Part shown: positions 23,736-33,532 of the stretch, one piece after another | Numbering within the stretch: position 1 is the stretch's first letter | How the letters are laid out: each line of letters begins with the position of its first letter | Position numbers and translations under genes: made by a program | Notes under the pieces: generated by a model | Databases searched by the model: none | Told to the model about the DNA's origin: nothing | Seen by the model: the letters and a program-made list of their open reading frames with translations, nothing else | From: Canna indica | Lineage: Eukaryota > Streptophyta > Magnoliopsida > Zingiberales > Cannaceae | Assembly (NCBI GenBank): GCA_034359265.1 | Contig: CP136890.1 | Location: forward strand, 88,375,501 to 88,439,500 | DNA length: 64,000 nucleotides | Direction of reading: 5' to 3'

Positions 23736-23915
23736 AGAGCCCTTCTCTAACAGAGGAGGGGAGGGAGAGGAGGAGTAAGAGGGATTGGGAGGAGAAGAAG
23801 GGGGGGGGGGGGCGGCGGCATGGAGAGGGGGTCGAAAACCCTAGGGATATTCATAGCCCTAGTTGTCGCCAAGAGAGAAGGTCCGCTCCGCCAAAGTCTC
23901 ACCCTCCCGTCACTT

Positions 23916-23932
23916 GCAAATATTCAAAAGCT
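23916..23932. repeat. LINE1 target-site duplication, right copy
   Basis: Same 17 bases as 7379-7395. Confidence 0.95.
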
Positions 23933-24181
23933 GCAAAAATAGAACAAATAATTATATGTGTGTATATAATATATGACAAACTGTGCGAGGAAGAAGTAAT
24001 CCCATTTTGTTATGTTAAAGCAAGCACCGAAAGCCAATCCAATTACATCTCAACCCACACATCGTATCATCCAAAACTTCAAACTTCCGTCTCCCTCCTC
24101 CCATGTCTAAGGAATTCCTACATTTATATTATATATGTACCTATCACACCTTCCCTCCATTAGTATCCCCAAACGCATGCA
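23933..24181 (+). promoter_or_regulatory. Promoter and 5' leader of the DMP gene
   Basis: Only 249 bp of native sequence remain between LINE1 and the start codon. Two TATA-like words are visible: TATATAATATATG near 23961 and TATATTATATATG near 24126. The second would leave a leader of roughly 25 bases, the first roughly 190; I cannot choose. Enhancers further upstream would now lie beyond 7378, about 16.5 kb away. Confidence 0.5.
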
Positions 24182-24817
24182 ATGGACAACGACACATGCA
24201 AGGTCCTCATCGAAGCCCGCCACGACGACCCGTACGATGACGACATTGGCGGCGCCGACGAGCCCCACCTCATCTACATCCTCAACCTCATCCTCAACGG
24301 CACCGCCCGCCTCAACGTCCTCCTCCCCACCGCCACCATCCTCGCCTTCACCATCTTCGCGCCACTCCTCACCAACGACGGCCGGTGCAGCCGCCTCAAC
24401 CGCTGGTTCATGGCCTCCTTCCTCGCTGCCTGCGTCGCCTCCTGCGTCTTCTTCACGTTCACCGACAGCTTCCGGGCTGCGGCGTCGGGTAGGCTCTACT
24501 ACGGCGTAGCCACGCCGAGGGGAATCTGGACGTTCAACGCGCGGCGCAGGGGGCCGCCAGACCCGGCGGCGTACCGGCTGACGTGGTCGGACCTGTTCCA
24601 CGCGCTGCTGTCGCTGGCGGCGTTCCTGACGTTCGCGGGGTTGCACGGCGACGTGATGGAGTGCTACTACGTGAAGCTGCCGAGGAAGGTGACGAACACG
24701 GCGCCGCTGGTAGTGGGGTTCGTGGTGAGCGTGTTGTTCGTGGTGTTTCCGTCGAAGAGGAAGGGGATCGGGTACCCGTTCCTGTTGCAGAGAGATGCTG
24801 TCTTCTTGAAGCAGTAA
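24182..24817 (+). CDS. DMP: DMP (DUF679) domain membrane protein
   Basis: A complete single-exon gene of 211 residues, the usual size for this plant family. Four hydrophobic spans fit the family topology: about residues 44-64, 76-95, 136-156 and 174-191, with an acidic N-terminus (MDNDTCK, then DDPYDDD). Family hallmarks are GRCSRLNRWF (67-76), FFTFTDSF (90-97), GRLYYGVATPRGIWTF (103-118) and GIGYPF (195-200). DMP proteins sit in tonoplast, ER or plasma membrane; members act in senescence-linked membrane remodelling and, in the DMP8/9 branch, in gamete fusion, where loss gives haploid induction. I cannot place this copy in a branch. The codons end mostly in G or C, unlike the AT-rich surroundings. 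The ATG chosen is the first in frame. It is hemmed in by LINE1 upstream and CACTA2 883 bp downstream. Confidence 0.93.
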   Translation: MDNDTCKVLIEARHDDPYDDDIGGADEPHLIYILNLILNGTARLNVLLPTATILAFTIFAPLLTNDGRCSRLNRWFMASFLAACVASCVFFTFTDSFRAAASGRLYYGVATPRGIWTFNARRRGPPDPAAYRLTWSDLFHALLSLAAFLTFAGLHGDVMECYYVKLPRKVTNTAPLVVGFVVSVLFVVFPSKRKGIGYPFLLQRDAVFLKQ

Positions 24818-25699
24818 TAATACACGTACGCATGTGAAACCTTAACCGGGACGACAAAACATTCTTTAATTTTCTCAAGAGATTACATGTAAAGGACTAA
24901 ATTAATTCCTAGTTATGCATGTAATGATGTAAGGGAATTATATAATTAATATTTAATTCTTAACTAAAGCATATATATTAGAGTGCCTAATTCTCCTAAT
25001 TAATTTCCAATGTTTTTAAACTCGGACATCCAACTAGTTGAGTCATTGGATCTTCGGTTTGACCAGTCAAATCAATTGAACCGGTTGAGTAATAATATAG
25101 GATTGTAATTTTATGAACACTTTATTTATTATATGGAAGCATTTAGAGGATTTTTAGACCTGAGGATGTTAGGATATATCTTATTCGACGCCACATTCTA
25201 ATAACTGACATTGTCCGGCCTGCACACAATCTCAAGAGGATGATTTGCACCTATTTTTTTACTACTCTTTCGCGTCAAGTTTGGAATACATTTTTTTTGC
25301 CACTCTTATTTCTAACAGTGTTACTAATGTGCAACAATGGTGAAAGATTATCATATCTTCAAATTTTCAATTTTCTGCCCACATGAAACTCTGCGCATGG
25401 ATTTTGTGGAGCATTTGAAAAAGTCGAAATAATGATATTTTTCAATCAGCAAATTTCTCGGCCATTGACAAATTAGGACTGGCTCATGACATGTGGAATT
25501 GTTCAAATTAAATTTAGATATGTTTACCTTTCCTTCCTCCTTTGGAAGTGAACTTGGATGAATATAGTTTGTTTCTTCTCATGCAAAAACTTTAATTTAT
25601 TGAAGTCTACTCGCATGTTTTGTAATTCTCATTTTTATAATGAAATATATCTATCTCTGGGAGAGAGAGAGAGAGATTTTTAGATGCATGAGCCAGGAG
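24818..25699. other. 3' flank of DMP and AT-rich spacer
   Basis: Contains the DMP 3' untranslated region (no strong AATAAA seen), then from about 24966 to 25090 a stretch that recurs at 55160-55275. A (GA)n run lies at 25661-25675. No other gene recognised. Confidence 0.5.
24966..25090 (+). repeat. Dispersed repeat, copy 1, first piece
   Basis: Matches 55160-55275 with scattered differences, sharing CTAATTAATTTCCAATG, GTCATTGGATCTTC and GACCAGTCAAATCAATTGAA. Further pieces of this copy lie at 32925-33442, 50547-50650 and 51549-51673, each in the same order and strand as in the second copy. Confidence 0.75.
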
Positions 25700-25711
25700 C
25701 ACTACTAGAAA

Positions 25712-26100
25712 AATGGGCATCAGCAACGGCTGATGCCGTTGTTGAGCCGTTGCTGAAGAGAATCAGCAACGGCCGAGCCGTTGCAATAGAGTCGTGACAG
25801 AAAGTCGTGTTGCTGATGACTTAGCAACGGATCAGCAACGGCCGCTCGGGCCGTCGCTCAAAATATTATTAGCAACGGCCGCTCGGGCCGTCGCTAAACA
25901 TATTATCAGCAACGGTTTTGCCACAGACCCGGAGCCGTTGCTGATAACATTAATAGCAACGGCCGCTGAGTCCGTAGCAACACCGTTAGTAAAACTCCGT
26001 CGCTAAGCCGTTGCTGTAGGTCATCAGCAACGGCTTTCGATACACTTTTAGCAACGGCTTTCCCACGGACGCCCGTGGGAAAGCCGTTGCTGATGACGTA
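25712..26100 (-). repeat. CACTA2 3' subterminal repeat array
   Basis: About ten AGCAACGGC or GCCGTTGCT words in inverted pairs, the counterpart of 21460-21850. Just inside it (26130-26290) the CACAAACAC / CATTCATTCACA words are tandemly repeated three times, more than in CACTA1. Confidence 0.85.
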
Positions 26101-26427
26101 TACCTGCAAACAGAAAATTTGAAAATTTCAAATTTCCATTGATACATTGATACATTTATCTGATACATAACTCACACACCCATATCCTCATACACACATT
26201 CATTCACACATCACAAACACCTCATACACATTCATTCACACATCACAAACACCTCATACACATTCATTCACATATCACAAACACACCAAGATATACATCA
26301 AAACAATTATATTTATATTGATAATTATCCACGATAGTATAAAAACAATTCAAATGCAAAATTGAAGTATCAATATCCAAACAAAATAAGTTAAACAAGT
26401 TCAATATCCAAACAAAAAATCTCACGA

Positions 26428-27962
26428 TCACGATGGAGGATGGTCTGGATTATATGGCGGGGTCTGGAGCGCTTGAGTGTACACCGGCGTGGACTGACTC
26501 GAGGACGATGGATTAGATGATGCCGAAGAGATGCCTGCTTCGGGATGACCTGACAAGTTGCGTAGCATAGCTTCTATATTCGCCATCGTCTGACTCTGGC
26601 GCTCCATCATCTCAGTCTGACGTGCGACCGTCTCCTCTAGGGTCCTTATCCTATTACTATGATCATAACTGGATCTGGAGGTGGACGGCCGCTCACCAGC
26701 GACCGGAGGGGTCGGTGCCCCAAGTGGCCCTAGTACGGCTCGCGCATGACCACTATCTGCGAAGCCATATACGCGGCCATGGTCCCAGCCACCTGCGGCC
26801 TCGACCCACGATGCTGCGTCAAAGTCCTCGGGGGTACCCCCGCGCTGCACCACCGTCTGGCTGTAGGTCTCCTACTCGAGTTTGATTTTTTGTTTAATAT
26901 TTATCATAAAACTTAAATTATAAATATATAATGAATAATTTAAACAAATATATAATTACCATAATGTATGCAGCGCGGTTGTGGATGTACTCCCCCGTCC
27001 CATGTGCTCGACGGTGAGTCCGCTCAAACACCGCCATCGGGGAGGGTCGCTGGACACTCCCGTCATCCGACACCGTCGTCTACATTTACAAAACAAATAC
27101 ATTAATTAGTACACATAATAACAAATAAAATATATAATTAAAAGATATACTTACCATACGGTTTGCGTGCACTGCAAATGCAACAGAGCCGCCGGTGTGA
27201 CGCGCTGCTCCCCCCGACATGCGATTTCTAGCCGCATTCCGAGAAACCTCCTGCCATCGATCCGTCGACCATATCCCCATGAGCTGGTCCCATATATCCG
27301 GAATAATTCAACCGGGGTCGTATCCCCGAGTCTTCACGATGTTAGTGGTCCCAGCTCGGGCCATCGCTTGGGACCGAGCCTGCCCCAGCTGCCCGTTGTA
27401 CCTTGCCCGGGAAATAGCCTCCCAGGCAGCGTAAATGAAGGGCCTCTGGTCCTCAGCCCATGTATAGCGAGCCTGCAAAATAAAAATATCAGTACCAATA
27501 TTAATATATCATCATGCATGTAAAAAACATAATAATACGTGCCTCAAACTCGCGCCATAACATGTCAACGTGCTCGCTAGGCACGTGAGACCACGTAGGC
27601 CATGCCCCGTGCATGTATCGTCGAATAGTAGAAGAAATGCTCCTCGGCACTTCTTCTTGCTCGAACCTGCACAATAAAAATAAATTTTAATATTATATTA
27701 TGATATAATGAATTTGTAATGATTCATAATTCATGATATATTACCGCTCCCCAATCACGCTAATCAATCTACGTGACTCTGTGGCTGGTGGAGGCTGCCA
27801 CCTGTTCGGCCCGCGTGGCCGCCTACGTCTGGATGTACTAGCCTCGGCAGTATCATCCTCATGAGGATCAGCAACAGGAGGATCAGCAGCATGAGTAAGT
27901 GCTGGAGTCTCACCGATCGGAGACTCCGAAACCCTCCTGCGTCGATAACCACGACCAGACAT
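26428..27962 (-). pseudogene. Second CACTA gene, Transposase_24 type, five exons (CACTA2)
   Basis: Exons on the minus strand are 27962-27745, 27666-27543, 27472-27155, 27079-26960 and 26871-26428, lengths identical to CACTA1 (218, 124, 318, 120, 444). The product starts MSGRGYRRRRVSE and contains the same Transposase_24 blocks (RHTGGSVAFAVHA, QRGGTPEDFDAASWVEAAGG). Introns 1, 3 and 4 are GT-AG. Intron 2 starts GCACGT and ends GCAG, a permissible GC-AG intron. Exon 3 has TGA where CACTA1 has TGG (Trp in the block PGWITP), so the protein is truncated in its core. Likely role is binding of the subterminal repeats, by analogy with TNPA/TNPD systems. Confidence 0.8.
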
Positions 27963-28037
27963 ATCTGTCGAACAGACATATAATCAGATTATTGTATAAA
28001 TAGTAGAGATATATTTAATAAAATATATACTTTACAA

Positions 28038-31000
28038 TTATTCTTCATCATCTGAATAATAGTCTTCGAATTCTTCTTCTTCTTCCTCTTCTTCCTCTTC
28101 TTCCTCTTCTTCATCTTCTTCATCTCCAACTTCCTCAATTTCATGATCGTCATTATCAGCATATTCAACTTCTAATTGAATTGACGTTGTGTCTGCATCC
28201 TCGAGTATTGGAATAATACGATCCACAGCAGGAAGATCATCTTCTTGATAGAAACCAGGAGGATCATTTTCTCCAACTATCGGATCAATTTTTCCTCTAC
28301 CTTTTGTCTTACAGACTACACGCCAATCTGCTCTATCTTTATTTCGAGCCGGATACTTCGCGTAATATACTTGTTCGGCTTGTGATGCCAATATAAAAGG
28401 CTCATTTGCTGCCAATTTCGATTTGTAATTAACCTCAACAAGTTTGTATTTTGGATGAACTTTCATGCCCCTTTCTGTTGTATCGAACCAATGACATCTA
28501 AATAGGATCACTGATTTCAAGCCGAAGTAGTGCAACTCTATCACTTCTTCCACCAGTCCATAAAAATCCATATCACATTCAACATAGGTTGTCCCTTTCA
28601 CGCAGACCCCAGCATTCATCGTCTTCTTTGCAAATGAATATTCAACCGTGTGAAATTTATACCTGTTAACCAAATATCCGCTATAGCACGACACAAGTCG
28701 CGACGGTCCACTAACAAACTCAAATATTTTTTCATCTATTTCAGCTCTGTGATCTTTGCTGTAAGTCTGAATCCAAGTAGGGAAATCACGATTCCGTAAT
28801 CTCTCCAATTCTTGATCGTTGTGAATAGAGTCTTTTTGCACCATCTCAATGTCAAATATTTTAATGAATTGTTCAATCTCTGGACAATTGAGTAATACAT
28901 ACAAGTGTGCCAAATGATACTCTTCATCGCTTAAGTGTCGAGATGGACGAGAACCAAAAGCACGACCAGAGTGACAAAATATATTTAAACGTCCATCTGA
29001 ATGTCGAACACCCCCGTCGTCGTTACGTGGAAGACGATCAAATCTTGTCTGTACTGTCGATTCAAAGTAAAATGAGCAGAATGTTGAAATTTCTTGGATG
29101 ATATACGATTCAGATATTGATCCTTCAACAGCTGCGGTGTTCTTTACTTTTTTTCTTCAGACGATTCATGTATCTTTCAAATAAGTACATCCAACGATAT
29201 TGAACGGGGCCACCAACTCGTGCCTCGTATGCCAAGTGTATCGGTAGATGCTCCATCGAGTCAAAAAATGCAGGAGGGAAAAACTGCTCCAGCTTGCATA
29301 TGATTTCAACAATATTATTTTCAAGTGTTGACATATCTTCGACTCGAAGGACATTTGCACAGATGCTTCTAAAAAACATACTTAATTCAGTCAACGGACC
29401 CCAAATATTATCAGGTAGAAGATCTCGAAATGCGATCGGAAGTAATCTCTGCATGAATACATGACAATCATGGCTCTTCATCCCTGATATTTTGCAATCA
29501 TCGACGTTCACACATCGAGATAAGTTTGAAGCATATCCATCGGGTAATCTGAGTTCTTTTACCCATTGACAAACATCTTTGATCTGTTATTTATTTAACA
29601 CATATAGGGCCTTCGGTTTCAGATATCGTCCGTTGACCTCTTGTAACTCCAACTCTGGTCTTTTACAAAGTATTTTCAGATCATGTCGGGCTTTGACATT
29701 ATCTTTAGTTTTTCCAGAAATATCCATCAAAGTGTTGAAAATATTATCAAACACATTTTTTTCAATGTGCATGACATCTAAATTATGTCGAATCAATAAT
29801 GAACTCCAATAGGGCAATTCCCAAAAGATACTTTTTTTCACCCAGTTGTGTGTTTGGCCAAAACCTGACACTCTTTCATTGTGACCAAATACTATATCTG
29901 GAAGTGCTGAAACACGTGCTAACATTTGTTCACCAGACAACATCGGTGGTGGCCTATCTCTTTCGACTCTGCCCTTAGTAAATTTATTACGATTCCTTCG
30001 ATACTGGTGATGAACCGGTAGGAATCGATGATGACAATCAAAGAATGAGATTTTTCGTCCGTTCTGAAGACTGATTGATTTAGAGTGTTCCATACAATAC
30101 GGGCAAGAGAGTCGGCCGTGAGTGCTCCAACCCGACAACATGCCGTACGCGGGGAAATCATTGATTGTCCACAAGACCGCGGCCTTTAAATTGAAGTTTT
30201 GCTTCCGATGACAATCATAAGTGACAGCTCCCTCAGTCCACAATGTTTTCAATTCATCTATCAAGGGTCTGAGAAATATGTCAATTTCTTTTCGCGGACC
30301 CTTAGGACCCGGAATAATCATCGAAAGATAAATAAATTCATCTTTCATGCACATTGACGGTGGCAAATTATAAACTGTCAGCAGCACTGGCCAAACTGAA
30401 TAAGGAGTTGCAGAATGTCCAAACGGATTAAAACCATCTGTGCACAATCCCAATCTGATATTTCTAGTATCCATAGCAAATGAAGGATAACATGTATCCA
30501 AATGTTTCCATGCTTCACTGTCAGATGGATGAGTCATTACTGTATCATCACGACTTCTTGCATGCCAACTCATGTTGGGGGCTGTCTTTTCCGACATGAA
30601 TAATCTTTGAAGCCTCGGTGTTAGTGGAAAATACCGAAGCACCTTAAACGGGATATTTTTCTGTCGTACCGATTTCTTCTCCTTGTAACGAGGGTGTTGA
30701 CATACAGGGCATTTATCCAACTGCACATTTTCTTTATAATATAAAATGCTGTTATTTTGGCACGCGTGTATTTTTTCGTACCCAAGCCCCAATTTTCTCA
30801 TTAGCTTTTTAGTCTTATAAAAAGTAGGCTCAAACTTGTTATCATTAGGCAACATTCCATTAATCAATCCAACAATCCGATCATACGCAACTCCGCTGAT
30901 ATTACAATCGGCCTTGATGTTTAAGAGCTGTGTCATTGCTGAAAACCTAGTGTATTTAGGACAATTCTCATACAAAGGTTCATCGGCAGCTTTCAACATC

Positions 31001-31518
31001 TCGTAAAATTCTGTAGTTTCTTTATTCGGTAATTCAATCTCTACCGCAGCCCCTACTTCTGTGATATCAACCACTGTAGTATCTGGTGGGACTGATGTCT
31101 GAAGAACTGGCCGATCAACATTATCATTCAGGAGGAATTGACCCCCAAGACTATCAAGTATCATAGTTCTATAGGGATTACATTGACCGGATGAAGAAGC
31201 ACCAGCAGAGGAAGATTCACTATATGTCTGAACGACAGGATTGCTCGACGTCCCGACTTCGCGTGACTCCCCGTGACAAGTCCATAGAAAATATCTTGGT
31301 GCAAATCCTTTGCTATATAGATGCAGAGTGACAGTCTCCCGATCCAAAAATCGTCCATTTGAACAAATGCGGCACGGACATCGAATTTGATCACCCATGC
31401 TAACGAAATTCCGATTCGAATAGGCGAAATTTAGGAAGTACGTTACGCCTAATCGAAACTCATTCGTTAAAGCTCCACGATCAAGACGTCGGTACATCCA
31501 ACTTCGATCAGCCGACAT
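28038..31518 (-). pseudogene. TNP2-like CACTA transposase (CACTA2)
   Basis: Same domain series as the CACTA1 gene: Transpos_assoc from the ATG at 31518, Transposase_21 core, DUF4218- and DUF4216-type regions and a Glu-rich tail (about 28060-28130). This copy is nearly whole. The first 640 or so codons are open, then TAA at 29589-29587 replaces a CAA that CACTA1 keeps. After that the frame is open to the A7 run at 29148-29154, where one surplus A forces a stop 7 codons on; a +1 shift there would reopen the frame to the end at 28038. Compared with CACTA1 it has four fewer residues before the tail. It is transcribed away from CACTA1. Confidence 0.9.
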
Positions 31519-31592
31519 GATTCTGTCAATCAATGACAATTTCTTTGGTTAATGTCTTTAGGTCAGATTGTCCTATTCCATTCGGGATTTAT

Positions 31593-31792
31593 GTTATTTG
31601 TACTGCACTTACGTTTTTATTTTAAATGTTAACTAATTATTCTAAATTTCGACAGCATCTCCCTACAGTTCTCCAAATACGCATATCATCTGGGCGCGTA
31701 TCGGAGAACAAGAGAGATGTTGCCGAATTTTAGAATAATTAGTTAACAGTTAAAATAAAAACGTAAGTGCAGTACAAATAACTATATTCCCA
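31593..31792 (-). repeat. Long hairpin upstream of the CACTA2 transposase start
   Basis: Counterpart of 15824-16013: inverted arms with GTACTGCACTTACGTTTT and TAACTAATTATTCTAAA, and a second pairing TTCTCCAAATACGC/GCGTATCGGAGAA in the centre. Arms here are slightly longer because both retain GTACTGCACTTAC/GTAAGTGCAGTAC. Confidence 0.85.
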
Positions 31793-31989
31793 AATTGTCC
31801 AATCAGGGACAATTCAAGAATTGTACGTCGTATAAAAGATCATCTACTTATTTTACACGAACATACAATTCCCGAACGGATCTAAGGTTTTGCTAAATCA
31901 TATCCGATTCGTCGATGCGTACGTGAAACATATCAACTCGTCGGATGGATGATTATTTTCTAAATGTTTCGAGACAGTTCGAGTCCATA

Positions 31990-32095
31990 TTGGACGATTT
32001 CGGCGCGAGTCTGAATTGGACGATTCCGGCGCGCGTCCGAAGTGGACGATTCCGGCGCGCGTCCGAAGTGGACGATTCCGGCGCGCGTCCGAAAT
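31990..32095 (-). repeat. 26-bp tandem repeats in the CACTA2 leader
   Basis: Four copies of a unit with GGACGATTCCGGCGCGCGTC, the inverse of the CACTA1 array; the first copy is diverged. A second GC-rich block (32235-32545) follows with inverted repeats around CCGGCGCCGGAGT and ACAGTGGCCGG. Confidence 0.8.
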
Positions 32096-32569
32096 TAATC
32101 TAAACCCTAATAATTAATCTAACAAATTAAACAATTAATCTAAACAATTAATTAACAATTATAAAATAATTAATTAACAATTATAAAATAATTAATTAAC
32201 AATTATAAAACAATATAATATATATATATATAATTATAAATTCCGGCGCCGGAGTCCACCCTCCGGCGCCGGCGTACAGTGGCCGGACACACTGTCCGGC
32301 CACTGTAGAAGGTCCGGCGGCGGCCATAGGCCGACCGCCGCCGGCCAAAACCCTAGAAATAGGGTTTCGGTCGGATTTTAACCTCTAGTCCGGCCGAAAC
32401 ATAGTGAAGAGCCGGCCGGCCGATCAACATACCTGAACAAGACGGCAGCAGCGGCAGCGGCGGCAAGAGGCGTCGGCGTCGGCAGCAGCGGCAGCGGCGG
32501 CGAGAGGCGTCGACAGGAGCGGCGGCGGCAGCAGCGGGAGGAAGAAGGGTCGGGCGCGAGAGTGTGCCC

Positions 32570-32575
32570 TATATA
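32570..32575 (-). promoter_or_regulatory. Probable TATA box of the CACTA2 transcript
   Basis: TATATA followed on the minus strand by GGGCAC, at the inner edge of the subterminal array, as in CACTA1 and CACTA4. Confidence 0.65.
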
Positions 32576-32578
32576 AAC

Positions 32579-32875
32579 TTATCAGCAACGGCTCACTCGC
32601 CCGTTAGAAAGCCGTTGCTGATAAGTTATCATCAGCAACGGCTCACTTATCCGTTAGCAAGCCGTTGCTGACAATTAAAAAATCAGCAACGGCTCGCCTT
32701 TCCGTCACAAAGCCGTTGCTGCTAATTAAAATAATCAGCAACGGCTCGGTTTTCCATTAGAACGCCTTTGCAGATACAGATATCTGCAACGGCTCGGGCG
32801 GCCGTAAGAATGCCGTTGCAATTAGCAACGGCTTGAGCGGCCGTTGCTGATAGCCGTTGCTGAAGATCAAGTTTC
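32579..32875 (-). repeat. CACTA2 5' subterminal repeat array
   Basis: Five palindromic units with AGCAACGGC and GCCGTTGCTG, same spacing as in CACTA1 (14758-15050). One unit has lost its second half-site (AACGCCTTTGC). Confidence 0.85.
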
Positions 32876-32924
32876 TAGTAGTGGAGGATCTACATTAATT
32901 CAACCCACTGATATCGATCGAGCT

Positions 32925-33442
32925 AAACAAAGTGACAAAATTGATTGCTTAACTCACTGATTTGGCCAGTACTTTACCTAATTAATCCGTTCTACACTAA
33001 TTTAATTGAATATATTTTAATATTTAAAATTTATTTTTTTACTTTGAAATATTTATAATATCTAATATATATTTCTATTAAAAGTAAATATTAAATGAAA
33101 AGTAAAATTAAAATTTAGTTATAATTTTAAATAAATTTCAATTAATTAATTAATTAAAATCAATAAAATTAATTAAAATCAATAATATAATAAAAGTATT
33201 TTAATTTATATAGCATTTTATACTAAACATATTTTTCACTAAAAATATTTTAATAATAAAATATTTGATATTTTATAAAATTTATAATAATAGTTGTTTT
33301 TTAAAAAATAAATTAATTTAAATATAATAAATTTGAACTGGACCAACCACTTCAACCAATTCTAGATCCAATTCAAGTTATATAGGGCCGGCAAAAAATG
33401 AGGATATATATAGTCAAAACCTAGTCAATCAAGAGTAGTCAA
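32925..33442 (+). repeat. Dispersed repeat, copy 1, second piece
   Basis: AT-rich stretch matching 55298-55706, with shared anchors TTAACTCACTGATTTGG, CAGTACTTTACCTAATTAAT and TCTAGATCCAATTCAAG. It ends at the LINE2 insertion point. No gene seen in it. Confidence 0.75.
33434..33442. repeat. LINE2 target-site duplication, left copy
   Basis: AGTAGTCAA here, AGTAGTCGA at 50547-50555. The second copy of the dispersed repeat has the site uninterrupted near 55698-55707, which confirms the boundary. Confidence 0.8.
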
Positions 33443-33532
33443 TTCGAGAAAAAATGAGTGAGAGGGCGAAATAGGGCGATTTTGTCGCCTACCTAGGGGG
33501 GGTCTCCCGAGACCTAAAAAAACCTCGATCCT

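Larger units (their letters stand above)
7396..23915 (-). mobile_element. LINE1: L1-type retrotransposon, split by nested CACTA elements
   Basis: A perfect 17-bp TSD brackets the element. Its 3' end is at the left, with a poly-T run (7395-7404) that is the poly-A tail seen from the plus strand. Removing the CACTA insertion (12239-22754) leaves about 6.0 kb, a normal full length for a plant L1. It has ORF1 with a zinc knuckle, and ORF2 with endonuclease, reverse transcriptase, zinc-finger and RNase H parts. The 3' untranslated region has a 42-bp tandem duplication (about 7486-7570). Many stops and frame breaks make it inactive. The 5' end lies 266 bp from the DMP start codon, in opposite orientation to that gene. 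Confidence 0.93.
25700..32883 (-). mobile_element. CACTA2: complete CACTA transposon, inverted relative to CACTA1
   Basis: Ends CACTACTAGAAAAATGGG (left) and the inverse of CACTACTAGAAACTTG (right), with TSD GAG on both sides (25697-25699, 32884-32886). It is 7184 bp, with the same gene order as CACTA1 but on the minus strand. Sequence match to CACTA1 is high from end to end, with small length changes in the leader and in the acidic tail. The transposase gene has one private nonsense codon plus the frameshift shared with CACTA1. Confidence 0.96.

Noticed and set aside
23803..23812. G-run near the LINE1 5' end as a G-quadruplex regulator of DMP
   Set aside because: A single run inside the LINE leader, without the four spaced runs a quadruplex needs.
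24107..24878. Minus-strand and alternate frames over the DMP gene (up to 179 codons)
   Set aside because: Shadows of the high G/C third positions of the DMP gene; no family match.
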